The notes below the pieces were generated by a model. That model worked only from the letters and a program-made list of their open reading frames with translations. It was not told the DNA's origin and ran no database searches. Source: Thiobacillus sp. (GTDB taxonomy: Bacteria; Pseudomonadota; Gammaproteobacteria; Burkholderiales; Thiobacillaceae). Taken from it: a stretch of 25,545 bases of DNA. How positions within the stretch are numbered: position 1 is the first letter of the stretch; each line of letters opens with the position of its first letter. Below are positions 1 through 8,291 of this stretch, piece after piece. A program made the translations under genes and the position numbers. The stretch is taken from NCBI RefSeq assembly GCF_024708915.1, contig NZ_JANJXQ010000159.1, positions 1-25,545 of the forward strand. The letters are read 5' to 3'.

Positions 1-103
1 GCGTTGCGCCGCTTGGCAAGGGATGGCCCTTGCCAGCGCGACGCGCCTTGCATCCATCGCTTTCTCGCGGCAACGCAGGTGCGAAATCAGCATTATCAGG
101 CCC

Positions 104-523
104 TTATCCGCGTGTGTTCGACTGATGCTCGAACTGCGTCAGGTCGACGCGCGGCGCCGGCTGCCAGCCTTTCTTGCGGTGTTCGGCGACCACGTTGGTG
201 AAGATCCCGCCGCGCACGTAGAACTTGGCGGTCAGCCGCATGAAGCGCGGCTTCGTCGCCTTGACCAGATCGTCGAGTATCCGGTTGGTCACGTCTTCAT
301 GAAAATGCCCTTCCTCGCGGAAGCTCCACATGTAGAGCTTCAGGCTTTTGAGTTCCACACACTGCTTGTCGGGGATGTAGTCGAGCATCAGCGTGGCGAA
401 ATCCGGCTGTCCTGTCTTCGGGCAAAGACACGTGAATTCAGGGATTTCCATGTGAATGTGAAAGTCGCGCTCAACTTTCGGGTTGGGGAAGGTTTCGAGG
501 GTCTTGGCGGGCGTGGAAGGCAT
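104..523 (-). CDS. queF: NADPH-dependent 7-cyano-7-deazaguanine reductase (QueF, type I)
   Basis: Reduces preQ0 to preQ1 with NADPH in the cytoplasm, the last free-base step of queuosine biosynthesis for tRNA wobble position 34. The 139-residue product is the size of the short, single-domain (type I) QueF. Visible motifs are [13 protein letters not shown], with the thioimide-forming Cys34 and the catalytic Asp41, and the QueF signature [22 protein letters not shown] region at residues 56-77 (Glu57, the ESK-like core, and His75-Glu76). The open frame extends 15 codons further upstream, but that extension lacks family character, so the ATG at 523 was chosen. It is divergent from smc with about 88 bp between the starts, which must hold both promoters. 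Nothing between base 1 and its stop codon looks like a gene. Family assignment is secure; the start is likely. Confidence 0.95.
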   Translation of the reverse strand: MPSTPAKTLETFPNPKVERDFHIHMEIPEFTCLCPKTGQPDFATLMLDYIPDKQCVELKSLKLYMWSFREEGHFHEDVTNRILDDLVKATKPRFMRLTAKFYVRGGIFTNVVAEHRKKGWQPAPRVDLTQFEHQSNTRG

Positions 524-611
524 AAAAAGGCTCGGTGTAGAATGGCGGCAACAAAAACGACCCCTCAAGGGCGTTTGGAGACCCCATTATAAAAGCCAAG
601 GTTCCGCTGTC

Positions 612-3600
612 TTGCGTTTAACCCACATCAAACTTGCCGGTTTCAAGAGTTTCGTCGATCCCACCGTGATTCCCGTCCCCGCGCAGCTGACCGGGGTGGT
701 GGGGCCGAACGGCTGCGGCAAGTCGAACGTGATCGACGCGGTGCGCTGGGTGCTCGGTGAATCGTCGGCCAAGCACCTGCGTGGCGAAACCATGCAGGAC
801 GTGATCTTCAACGGCTCCACCAGCCGCAAGCCGGCGTCGCGCGCCTCGGTCGAACTGGCGTTCAACAACGAACTCGGCCGCGCCGCCGGCCAGTGGTCGC
901 AATACGCCGAAATCTCGGTCAAGCGCGTGCTCGACCGCAGCGGCGATTCCACCTATTACATCAACAACATGCGGGTGCGGCGGCGTGACGTTGCCGACCT
1001 CTTTCTCGGCACCGGGGTCGGCGCGCGCGCCTATGCCATCATCGAGCAGGGCATGATCTCGCGTCTGATCGAGGCCAGGCCGGAAGAACTGCGCGGCTAT
1101 CTGGAAGAAGCCGCGGGCGTCTCCAAGTACAAGGAACGCCGCAAGGAAACCGAAGCCCGGCTGAAGGACGCGCGCGACAACATGAACCGCGTCGAGGACA
1201 TCCAGCGCGAACTCGGGAGCCAGGTCGAAAAGCTCGCCGCGCAGGCTGCGGTCGCCCAACACTACCGCAGCTTTCAGGCAGATTTGACGTTTGCCCAGCA
1301 CCGCCTGTGGTTCGCCCGCAAGCACGATGCCGCGCAGCAGCGCGCGCGCATCGACAAGGATCTGTCCGAGGCGCAGAACCGGCTCGAAGCCGAAACCGCG
1401 CGCCTGCGCCATATCGAAGCGACCCTGGAAACCGCGCGCCAGACCCAGTTCGCCGGGCAGGACACACTCAACACCACGCAGGCTGCGTATTACCAGGCGC
1501 AATCCGAGGTCGCGCGCATCGAGCAGGCCATGACGCACCAGAACGCCACCCGCGAGCGCCTGGTTCGCCAGGTGCAGGAACTGGGCGCGCGCATGGAATC
1601 ACAACAGGCGCGCCGCGGTTCGACTGCGGAAGCGCTGGACGAGGTGAACGCACAGCAGCCCGGCCTCGAGGCCGTGCTTGCCGAGGCCGAGGCCGCCGCG
1701 CGCCAGGCCACCGACAGCACGCTGCCGCAGAAGGACGCCGCCCTGCGCCAGGCGCAGCAGGCGGTGGGCGAGGCGCAGCGCGTGGTCTCGCAACTGGATC
1801 AGGCGCGCCAGGTCGACGAAAACAGCCTCGGCCACACCAGACGCCAGCTCGAACAGCTGGATCTACGCCAGCGCAGGCTCGCCCAGGAACAGGCGCAGCT
1901 GCCGCGCACCGATACCACCGGGCTGGCGCAAAAACAGAGCGAAGTCGAGGAACTGGCGCAGACATTGTCGACTGCGCAGACGGGCCTCAAGGAAGCCGAA
2001 ACCGCCTTGTCCGAACTTGACGCCGCGCGCGCGCAGCACACGCGCGAACTCGAAACCGCGCGCAAGACGCTGCACCAGACCGAAGCCGAGCTCGCCGCAT
2101 TGAAGAAATTGCAGGAAAGCCTCAAGGCCGACGAGAAGCTCGGCGGCTGGCTGCGGAGCCGCGGCCTGGACAGCGTGCCGCGGCTGTGGGAAAAACTTTC
2201 CGTCGCGCCCGGCTGGGAAGCGGCGGTCGAAGCGGTGCTGCGCGAACGCCTGCAGGCGGTGGCCGCCGAGGCGACGCCCGACTGGTTCGCCGATGCGCCG
2301 CCGGCGCGGCTCACGGTGTGGGCGGGCGACGGGACTACGCTACCGGTCGCGGCGGAACTGCTTGTCAGCAAGATTGCCAGCGACGATGGCGCAGCCCGGA
2401 CGGCGCTGACCGACTGGCTCGCCGGCGTCTACTGGGCCAACGACGCGGAGGCTGCACGCGGCCGGGCCGCCAGCCTCGCGGCCGGCGAATGCGCGGTGAC
2501 GCCACAGGGCCATGTATTCACCCGCCACAGCGTCACCTTTCATGGCCCGCACACGGCGGTGGAAGGCATTCTGGCGCGCGGGCGCGAGCTCGAGCGGCTT
2601 GCCGATGACGCCGCTCGCCTGCGCGAGGAAGCGGCCTGGCTCGAAGCCGCCCACGCCGAGGCCCAGCAAGGCTACAGCGACCGCCAGCGCGAAATCCAGG
2701 CGCTGCGCGCGCAGACCGGGCAGACGCAAAGCCGCCACCACACCGCGCAAATGGAGCTGCTGCGCCTGCAGCAGGCGGTGGAGCGGGTGCAGAGCCGGGC
2801 GGCGCAGATTGCCCAGGAACTGGAAGAAGTCATCCATCAACACACCAGCGAGCACGCCACGCTGGACATGCTGGAGGCCCGTCTCAAGGACTACCGCGCG
2901 CAGGGTGACGATGCGCGCGAGGCGCTCTACGCCGCGCGCCAGCAGCGCGATCAGGCCGACCGCGCCGTGTTCGAGGCGCGCGAACTGCAGCGCGCCGCCG
3001 AACGGCGCCATCAGGAGGCCGGCTTCGCGCTCACCACCTGCAGCAACAAGATCAGGGAACTCGGTGAAATGCTGGCGCGCATCGAGCAGGAAATCGCCGA
3101 CGACGAGACGCGCCTTGCCCAGGCGCGCGAAGAACTCGCCCGCCTGCCCGCCGACGCGCTGGATGCCGAACTGCAATCTGCCCTGACCGCTCGCACCGCG
3201 GCCGAAGCCGCGCTGGCCGCCGCGCGTGAAGCAGTGGAAGGCCTGACCGCGCAGCTCAGAGGCCATGATGAAGCGCGCATGACCTGCGAGCAGGGGCTCG
3301 ACCCGCTGCGCCGCGGCATCGAGCAACTGAAACTCAAGGACCAGGAGGCCATGCTGATGCAGTCGCAGTTCGAGCTGCAGCTGCGCGAGGCGGCGGCCGA
3401 CGAGGCCAGCCTCGAATCGGGCCTCGCCGACAGTCCCAGGCCCGCGCAATTGCAGGCCGAGATCACCCGCCTGCAAAACGAGATCGCCGCGCTCGGCGCG
3501 GTCAACCTCGCCGCGCTGGACGAACTCACCCAGGCGCAGGAACGCGCCGACTACCTCGCCGCCCAATGCGCCGACCTGCTGGAAGCCGTTACCACCCTGG

Positions 3601-4109
3601 AGGACGCGATCCGCCGCATCGACCAGGAATCGCGCACCCGGCTGAAGGAGACCTTCGACACCGTCAACCGGCACATGGGTGAACTGTTCCCGAAGCTGTT
3701 CGGCGGCGGTCAGGCGCGGCTGATTCTCACCGGCGACGAACTGCTCGACGCCGGCGTGCAGGTGTTCGCCCAGCCACCCGGCAAGAAGAACGCCTCGATC
3801 CATCTGCTGTCCGGCGGCGAGAAGACGCTCACCGCATTGAGCCTGGTGTTCGCCATGTTCAAGCTCAACCCGGCGCCGTTCTGCCTGTTGGACGAAGTCG
3901 ACGCGCCGCTCGACGATGCCAACACCGAGCGCTACTGCAACCTGGTCAAGGCGATGTCCGACCACACCCAGTTCCTCTTCATCACCCACAACCGCGTCAC
4001 CATGGAAATGGCCCAGCATCTCGCCGGCGTCACCATGCAGGAGCCCGGCGTGTCGCGCATCGTCGCGGTGGATGTGGAAGAGGCGGTGGGGATGGTCGAA
4101 GCGGCCTGA
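612..4109 (+). CDS. smc: Chromosome segregation ATPase SMC, TTG start
   Basis: Condensin-type ATPase that compacts and helps segregate the chromosome, normally with ScpA and ScpB. Walker A is GPNGCGKSN at residues 31-39. It is followed by a long Ala/Gln/Arg/Glu-rich coiled coil, a globular hinge around residues 500-650, the returning coiled coil, the ABC signature LSGGEK at 1066-1071, and Walker B CLLDEVD with Asp1094-Glu1095. The TTG at 612 was chosen because the SMC N-terminus (LTHIKLAGFKSF) begins there and an AAGG lies about 10 bases upstream. An ATG at 483 would add 43 unrelated residues and overlap queF. From 612 the protein has 1165 residues, normal for betaproteobacteria. In this group smc is often followed by zipA and ligA; here a foreign-looking island follows instead. 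The frame is intact throughout. Confidence 0.95.
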   Translation: MRLTHIKLAGFKSFVDPTVIPVPAQLTGVVGPNGCGKSNVIDAVRWVLGESSAKHLRGETMQDVIFNGSTSRKPASRASVELAFNNELGRAAGQWSQYAEISVKRVLDRSGDSTYYINNMRVRRRDVADLFLGTGVGARAYAIIEQGMISRLIEARPEELRGYLEEAAGVSKYKERRKETEARLKDARDNMNRVEDIQRELGSQVEKLAAQAAVAQHYRSFQADLTFAQHRLWFARKHDAAQQRARIDKDLSEAQNRLEAETARLRHIEATLETARQTQFAGQDTLNTTQAAYYQAQSEVARIEQAMTHQNATRERLVRQVQELGARMESQQARRGSTAEALDEVNAQQPGLEAVLAEAEAAARQATDSTLPQKDAALRQAQQAVGEAQRVVSQLDQARQVDENSLGHTRRQLEQLDLRQRRLAQEQAQLPRTDTTGLAQKQSEVEELAQTLSTAQTGLKEAETALSELDAARAQHTRELETARKTLHQTEAELAALKKLQESLKADEKLGGWLRSRGLDSVPRLWEKLSVAPGWEAAVEAVLRERLQAVAAEATPDWFADAPPARLTVWAGDGTTLPVAAELLVSKIASDDGAARTALTDWLAGVYWANDAEAARGRAASLAAGECAVTPQGHVFTRHSVTFHGPHTAVEGILARGRELERLADDAARLREEAAWLEAAHAEAQQGYSDRQREIQALRAQTGQTQSRHHTAQMELLRLQQAVERVQSRAAQIAQELEEVIHQHTSEHATLDMLEARLKDYRAQGDDAREALYAARQQRDQADRAVFEARELQRAAERRHQEAGFALTTCSNKIRELGEMLARIEQEIADDETRLAQAREELARLPADALDAELQSALTARTAAEAALAAAREAVEGLTAQLRGHDEARMTCEQGLDPLRRGIEQLKLKDQEAMLMQSQFELQLREAAADEASLESGLADSPRPAQLQAEITRLQNEIAALGAVNLAALDELTQAQERADYLAAQCADLLEAVTTLEDAIRRIDQESRTRLKETFDTVNRHMGELFPKLFGGGQARLILTGDELLDAGVQVFAQPPGKKNASIHLLSGGEKTLTALSLVFAMFKLNPAPFCLLDEVDAPLDDANTERYCNLVKAMSDHTQFLFITHNRVTMEMAQHLAGVTMQEPGVSRIVAVDVEEAVGMVEAA

Positions 4110-4148
4110 GCCGACTGGTCAGGACTTCCCATCCCGGGCTAATCAAAC

Positions 4149-4170
4149 TAGACTAACAAAACTTAGTTTA
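4149..4170. promoter_or_regulatory. Palindromic operator candidate upstream of the Phd/VapC pair
   Basis: TAGACTAA and TTAGTTTA form an 8-bp inverted repeat with one mismatch and a 6-base spacer (CAAAAC). An overlapping perfect 6-bp pair, AAACTA/TAGTTT, lies at 4145-4169. The site is AT-rich against GC-rich surroundings, ends 13 bases before the antitoxin ATG, and is followed by a strong GGAGG at 4174-4178. Phd/YefM antitoxins typically autorepress from such palindromes; the assignment as operator is inference. Confidence 0.5.
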
Positions 4171-4183
4171 ACCGGAGGCGATC

Positions 4184-4429
4184 ATGCATACCGTCAATAT
4201 TCACGAAGCCAAAACCCAGTTGTCGAAGCTGATCGAGCAGGCGGTGCAAGGCGAAGCCTTCATTATCGCCAAGGCCGGGAAACCTCTGGTCAAGGTCACC
4301 CGGCTGGATGCACCCGCGACCGGGCAGGCCAAACGCCTTGGTTTCATGGCGGGTCAGATTGCCGTGCCGGACGATTTCGACCGCATGGGCGCCGAAGCCA
4401 TCGAGCAGCTTTTTGGCGCCGAAGGATGA
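4184..4429 (+). CDS. Phd/YefM-family antitoxin
   Basis: An 81-residue protein whose N-terminus (VNIHEAKTQLSKLIEQA, then AFIIAKAGKPLVKVTRL) is the classic Phd/YefM fold: a short strand, the EAK..LS helix, and the AKxGKP..K strand that make the DNA-binding dimer. The C-terminal third, with PDDFDRMGAEAIEQLF, matches the toxin-wrapping tail common to Phd-type antitoxins paired with PIN toxins. A GGAGG sits 5 bases before the ATG, and a palindrome immediately upstream is a likely autoregulatory operator. Its stop overlaps the toxin start (ATGA), implying translational coupling. It should neutralise the PIN toxin and repress the pair. Family call is firm; the precise subfamily name is not assigned. 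Confidence 0.9.
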   Translation: MHTVNIHEAKTQLSKLIEQAVQGEAFIIAKAGKPLVKVTRLDAPATGQAKRLGFMAGQIAVPDDFDRMGAEAIEQLFGAEG

Positions 4430-4812
4430 AGCTGCTGCTGGATACGCACGTGTTGCTCTGGGCGGCGGGTTCGCCCGATCAATTGCCTCCTGACGCACGG
4501 GCCTTGCTGGATGACCCGGATAACGAACTGCTGTTCAGTGCGGCCAGCCTGTGGGAAATAGCAATCAAGCGTGGCCTTGGGCGCGCAGATTTTCAGGTCG
4601 ATGCCAGAGTATTGCGTCGAGGCCTGCTGGATAACGGCTATCTGGAATTGCCCATTACCAGTGAACACACGGTGTTCATTGAAAGCCTGCCACCCATCCA
4701 CAAGGATCCGTTCGATCGTATTCTTGTCGCGCAGGCAACGGTCGAAGGCATCACCCTGCTCACAGCCGACACGCTGATCGCGCAATACCCCGGCCCGATA
4801 CTCAAACTCTGA
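4426..4812 (+). CDS. VapC-like PIN-domain ribonuclease toxin
   Basis: A 128-residue PIN-domain protein. The Mg-binding acidic set is visible: Asp6 in LLLDTHVLLW, Glu44 in SLWEIAIK, Asp97 in DPFDRILVAQA and Asp115 in LLTADTLI. PIN toxins of this type cleave specific RNAs, often tRNA or rRNA, when the antitoxin is lost. The ATG overlaps the antitoxin stop by the ATGA arrangement. Its own stop lies only 5 bases before the MmeI-like ATG, so antitoxin, toxin and restriction gene are probably one transcript. All catalytic residues are present and the length is normal, so it looks functional. The RNA target cannot be read from sequence. Confidence 0.92.
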   Translation: MKLLLDTHVLLWAAGSPDQLPPDARALLDDPDNELLFSAASLWEIAIKRGLGRADFQVDARVLRRGLLDNGYLELPITSEHTVFIESLPPIHKDPFDRILVAQATVEGITLLTADTLIAQYPGPILKL

Positions 4813-4817
4813 AATCC

Positions 4818-7800
4818 ATGACCCCGCACGACTTCATCGCCAAATGGAACGGGGCGGACGGCAGCGAACGCGCCAACTACCCCCTGTTCTTCAACGACCT
4901 GTGCGATCTGCTCGGGGTCGGCAAGCCGCAGCCGGCGCTGGCCGACGACTGGCACAACGCCTACGTCAACGAGCGCTACATCGACGCGCGCGACGGCGCA
5001 AGCGCGGGCACGGCGCGCTACATCGACACCTACCATCGCGGCCGTTTCATCTGCGAAGCGAAGAGTTTCGCCCTCGGCAGGGATGCTGAAACGTCGGCAC
5101 CCGCAAGGGGTACGCCGCCAGACGCTCGCGCTGTGCGCGGTCTTGGCGCAGAACGCAAGCTGTTCAAGGCCAAGAGCCAGGCCGAAAGCTACGCCCGCAA
5201 CCTGCCCGAATCCGAGCCGCGCCCGCCGATCCTGATGGTGGTCAACGTCGGGCGTTTCATCGCCCTGTATGCGCAGTTCAAGGACAACGACCGCGCCTAC
5301 GAGATGTTTCCCGACCGCGCGACGTACAAGATCGCCATCGCCGACCTCGCGGACGACGCCATCCGCGAACGCCTGCGCCAGGTCTGGCTCGATCCGCACG
5401 CGCTCAACCCGGAACTCGTCTCCGCCCGCGTCACCCGCGCGGTCGCCGGCCATCTGGGCAGTCTCGCGCGCGAACTGGAGCAGGCCGGCCACGACTCGCA
5501 CGACGTCGCCGGCTTTCTCACCCGCTGCCTTTTCACCCTGTTCGCCGAGGACGTGCAGCTGCTGCCCGCCGGCGCGTTCACCCGGCTGCTGCTTCAGGCG
5601 CAGGCCAGCCCGGCCGCGCTGCAACCCAACCTCGAAGACCTGTGGCGGGCGATGGACCGCGGCCAGTTCGCGGTTTCGCTGCAGGCCCGGGTCGCGCATT
5701 TCAACGGCAAGCTGTTCAAGACCCCGGACGCGCTGCCGCTCAGCCGCGCGCAGATCGAAACCCTGCTCGCCGCCGCAAAGCAGGACTGGAAGCACGTCGA
5801 ACCGGCGATTTTCGGCACCCTGATCGAGCGCGCGCTCGACCCCGACGAGCGCCACGCTCTCGGCGCCCACTTCACTCCGCGCGCCTACGTCGAACGCCTG
5901 GTCATGCCCACAGTCATCGAACCGCTCAGGGCGCAGTGGGCCAATATCCAGGCCGCCGCGATTTCGCTGGAAGACGGCGGCGACCACAAGGGCGCGCTCA
6001 AACTGGTGCGCGATTTTCACGGCGCGCTGTGCCAGACCCGCGTGCTCGACCCGGCCTGCGGCTCCGGCAATTTCCTCTATATCGCGCTGGAACACATGAA
6101 GCGGCTCGAAGGCGAAGTCCTCGAACAGCTCGACGCCTTCAACGCCCAGCACACCCTCGAAACCGAGGGCCTGGCGGTCGACCCGCACCAGTTCCTCGGC
6201 ATCGAGCGCAACCCGCGCGCCGCCGCCGTCGCCGAACTGGTGCTGTGGATCGGCCACCTGCAATGGCACTTCCGCACCCGCGGCCGGACCCAGCCGCCCA
6301 CCCCGGTGCTGCGCGACTTCAAGAACATCGAATGCCGCGACGCCGTGCTCGAATGGGACGCCATCGAACCCGTGCGCGACGAAGCCGGCGCGCCGCTTAC
6401 CCGCTGGGACGGCAAGACCCTGAAGCCGCACCCGGTCACCGGGAAAATGGTGCCCGACGACAGCGCCCGCGTCGCCCTCGAACGCTACTGCAGCCCGCGC
6501 CCGGCCGCGTGGCCCGGCGCCGACTACGTCGTCGGCAACCCGCCCTTCATCGGCGCCGCGTCGATGCGCCAGGCGCTGGGCGACGGCTACGTCGAAGCCC
6601 TGCGCGCCGCGTACCCGGCGGTGCCCGAATCCGCCGACCTGGTCATGTTCTGGTGGCATTGCGCCGCGCAACTGCTGGCCGCCGGCCGGATCGCCCGCTT
6701 CGGCTTCATCACCACCAACAGCCTCACCCAGACCTTCAACCGGCGCGTGCTGGAAGCCCATTTACGCCCCGCAAGCGGGGCCGGGGGTGAGGGAAGCTCC
6801 CTCCACCTCGCCTTCGCCATCCCCGACCACCCCTGGGTCGACAGCGCCGACGGCGCCGCGGTGCGGGTGGCGATGACGGTGGCCGCGCCAGGCGACGGGG
6901 CGGAGCGCCTGCTGCGCGTGACGAACGAAACGCCGGGCGAAGAGGGCGAGGTGGCCGTCGAACTCGCCGAGACAAGCGGGCTGATTCACCCCGACCTGAC
7001 CGTCGGCGCGAACGTGGCGGGAGTTGAAAGTCTGCGGGCGAATGAAAATGTCGCGAACCGAGGCGTCCAGTTACTTGCGGCAGGGTTTACCGTCTCTGCG
7101 GACGATGCGGCACGGCTCGACGCGCCGGGACTGATTCGCCAATACCGCAACGGTAAAGACCTCGCCGACAGGGCACGCGGCATTCTGGTAATAGATACGT
7201 TTGGCCTGAGCGAAGCCGAACTCAGGAGCAAACACCCCTTTGTCTGGCAATGGCTGTACGACCGCGCCAAGCCAGAGCGGGACCACAATTCTCGCGCCAC
7301 CTATCGGGATAACTGGTGGTTGTTTGGTGAAAATCAGCCGACCATGCGTGCGTCCCTGGCGGGCCTGAACCGGTATATCGCAACGCCTGTCACGGCAAAG
7401 CACCGTATATTCCAGTTTCTCGATTCGACCATTCTTCCCGACCAGGCACTGATCTGCATCGCGCTCGACGACGCCTATGCCCTCGGCGTGCTGTCCAGCC
7501 GCGTGCATGGCGTCTGGGCGCTGGCGGCGGGCGGCAGACTCGGCGTAGGCAACGACCCCCGCTACAACAAGACCCGCTGCTTCGAGCCTTTCCCTTTCCC
7601 CGCCGCCACGCCCGAGCAGCAGGCCCGCATCCGCAAACTGGCCGAAGACCTCGACGCCCACCGCAAGCGCCAGCAGGTCGCGCACCCGGCGCTGACACTG
7701 ACCGGGATGTACAACGTGCTGGCGAAACTGCGCAGCGGCGAAGCGCTCGCCGCCAGGGACAAGCTCATCCACGAACAGGGGCTGGTCGCGGTGCTGAAGC

Positions 7801-8243
7801 AGCTGCACGACGAACTGGACGAAGCGGTGCTGGCGGCTTACGGCTGGAGCGATTTGCCGGACGACGCGACGCTGCTCGAACGCCTGGTCGCGCTCAACGC
7901 CGAACGCGCCCGCGCGGAAGCCGACGGCAGCGTATGCTGGCTGCGCCCGGCGTTTCAAACCCGCTCCGCGCCTGCCGCCACGTCGCAGAAGCTGGATCTG
8001 CCCGCGGCCGCAGCCGCGGCCGCCCCGGCCGCCAAACTGCCCTGGCCCGCCGACCTGCCCGGCCAGCTCGGCGCGGTGGCGCAGGTGCTGCGGGACGCCG
8101 GCGCGCCGATCCAGGCGGCCGCGCTGGCCGCGCGCTTCACCGGCAAACGCGGCCTCGCCCAAACCCTGCCCGGCCTGCTGGCCGCGCTGGAGGCGGTGGC
8201 GCGGGCGCAACGACACGCGGACGGAAGTTACAGCGCGACGTGA
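4818..8243 (+). CDS. Type IIL (MmeI-like) restriction-modification enzyme, single chain
   Basis: A 1141-residue fusion of endonuclease, N6-adenine methyltransferase and target-recognition regions, the layout of MmeI-family type IIL enzymes that methylate one strand and cut about two turns away. Residues 70-82 carry the D-X9-EXK nuclease motif (Asp70, Glu80, Lys82). A helical spacer follows, then SAM motif I DPACGSGNF from residue 411 and catalytic motif IV NPPF at 574-577. The region after about 600 should hold the recognition domain. A low-complexity Ala/Pro linker near 1055-1070 precedes a small C-terminal domain. No Shine-Dalgarno is evident, so it probably relies on coupling to the toxin 5 bases upstream. 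Two stretches look like in-frame insertions (about residues 89-108 and 649-658). All catalytic motifs remain, so activity is plausible; specificity is unknown. Confidence 0.88.
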   Translation: MTPHDFIAKWNGADGSERANYPLFFNDLCDLLGVGKPQPALADDWHNAYVNERYIDARDGASAGTARYIDTYHRGRFICEAKSFALGRDAETSAPARGTPPDARAVRGLGAERKLFKAKSQAESYARNLPESEPRPPILMVVNVGRFIALYAQFKDNDRAYEMFPDRATYKIAIADLADDAIRERLRQVWLDPHALNPELVSARVTRAVAGHLGSLARELEQAGHDSHDVAGFLTRCLFTLFAEDVQLLPAGAFTRLLLQAQASPAALQPNLEDLWRAMDRGQFAVSLQARVAHFNGKLFKTPDALPLSRAQIETLLAAAKQDWKHVEPAIFGTLIERALDPDERHALGAHFTPRAYVERLVMPTVIEPLRAQWANIQAAAISLEDGGDHKGALKLVRDFHGALCQTRVLDPACGSGNFLYIALEHMKRLEGEVLEQLDAFNAQHTLETEGLAVDPHQFLGIERNPRAAAVAELVLWIGHLQWHFRTRGRTQPPTPVLRDFKNIECRDAVLEWDAIEPVRDEAGAPLTRWDGKTLKPHPVTGKMVPDDSARVALERYCSPRPAAWPGADYVVGNPPFIGAASMRQALGDGYVEALRAAYPAVPESADLVMFWWHCAAQLLAAGRIARFGFITTNSLTQTFNRRVLEAHLRPASGAGGEGSSLHLAFAIPDHPWVDSADGAAVRVAMTVAAPGDGAERLLRVTNETPGEEGEVAVELAETSGLIHPDLTVGANVAGVESLRANENVANRGVQLLAAGFTVSADDAARLDAPGLIRQYRNGKDLADRARGILVIDTFGLSEAELRSKHPFVWQWLYDRAKPERDHNSRATYRDNWWLFGENQPTMRASLAGLNRYIATPVTAKHRIFQFLDSTILPDQALICIALDDAYALGVLSSRVHGVWALAAGGRLGVGNDPRYNKTRCFEPFPFPAATPEQQARIRKLAEDLDAHRKRQQVAHPALTLTGMYNVLAKLRSGEALAARDKLIHEQGLVAVLKQLHDELDEAVLAAYGWSDLPDDATLLERLVALNAERARAEADGSVCWLRPAFQTRSAPAATSQKLDLPAAAAAAAPAAKLPWPADLPGQLGAVAQVLRDAGAPIQAAALAARFTGKRGLAQTLPGLLAALEAVARAQRHADGSYSAT
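5083..5142. repeat. Possible in-frame insertion next to the nuclease motif
   Basis: After EAK (residues 80-82) this protein has about 35 residues before KAKSQAESYAR, where MmeI relatives, as I recall them, have roughly 15-20. The extra bases encode a Pro/Ala/Arg-rich stretch and contain an imperfect hairpin with a GCAA loop, GGCACCCGCAAGGGGTACGCC region, at about 5096-5118. The length excess and hairpin suggest a small repeat element accommodated in frame. The boundaries are approximate, and natural length variation is the alternative. Confidence 0.35.
6762..6790. repeat. Small palindromic repeat inserted in frame in the MmeI-like gene
   Basis: GCCCCGC-AA-GCGGGGC (6766-6781) is a perfect 7-bp inverted repeat, followed by CCGGGGGTGAGGG. 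Read on the minus strand this resembles the dispersed CCCTCACCCCCGGCCCC-type repeats common in proteobacterial genomes. It encodes RPASGAGGEG, out of character between VLEAHL and the conserved LAFAIPDHPWVD stretch. Insertion rather than native sequence is inferred from composition and from the interrupted family motif. Confidence 0.5.
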
Positions 8244-8256
8244 TGCATATTCACGC

Positions 8257-8285
8257 TGGACGTTAATCACGCCACGCGTTATGAT
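8257..8285 (+). promoter_or_regulatory. Candidate promoter for higB-higA
   Basis: TGGACG (8257-8262) and TATGAT (8280-8285) are separated by 17 bases, matching 4 of 6 and 5 of 6 consensus sigma-70 positions. The predicted start falls at or next to the higB ATG at 8292, and no Shine-Dalgarno is present, so the transcript could be leaderless. This comes from pattern matching only. Confidence 0.35.
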
Positions 8286-8291
8286 CAAGAC

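Noticed and set aside
1..103. Gene at the left edge
   Set aside because: Short open frames are present, but no start signal, motif or continuity could be established.
618..1538. Long minus-strand open frame inside smc
   Set aside because: GC-rich third positions open antisense frames here; the product has no domain character and lies fully inside a clear smc gene.
2340..4019. 559-codon minus-strand open frame opposite smc
   Set aside because: Antisense shadow of the coiled-coil coding region, with Gln/Leu/His/Arg-rich composition and no motifs.
4638..6761. 707-codon minus-strand open frame opposite the toxin and MmeI-like genes
   Set aside because: Shadow of two convincing plus-strand genes; Gly/Ala/Val/His-rich with no recognisable domain.
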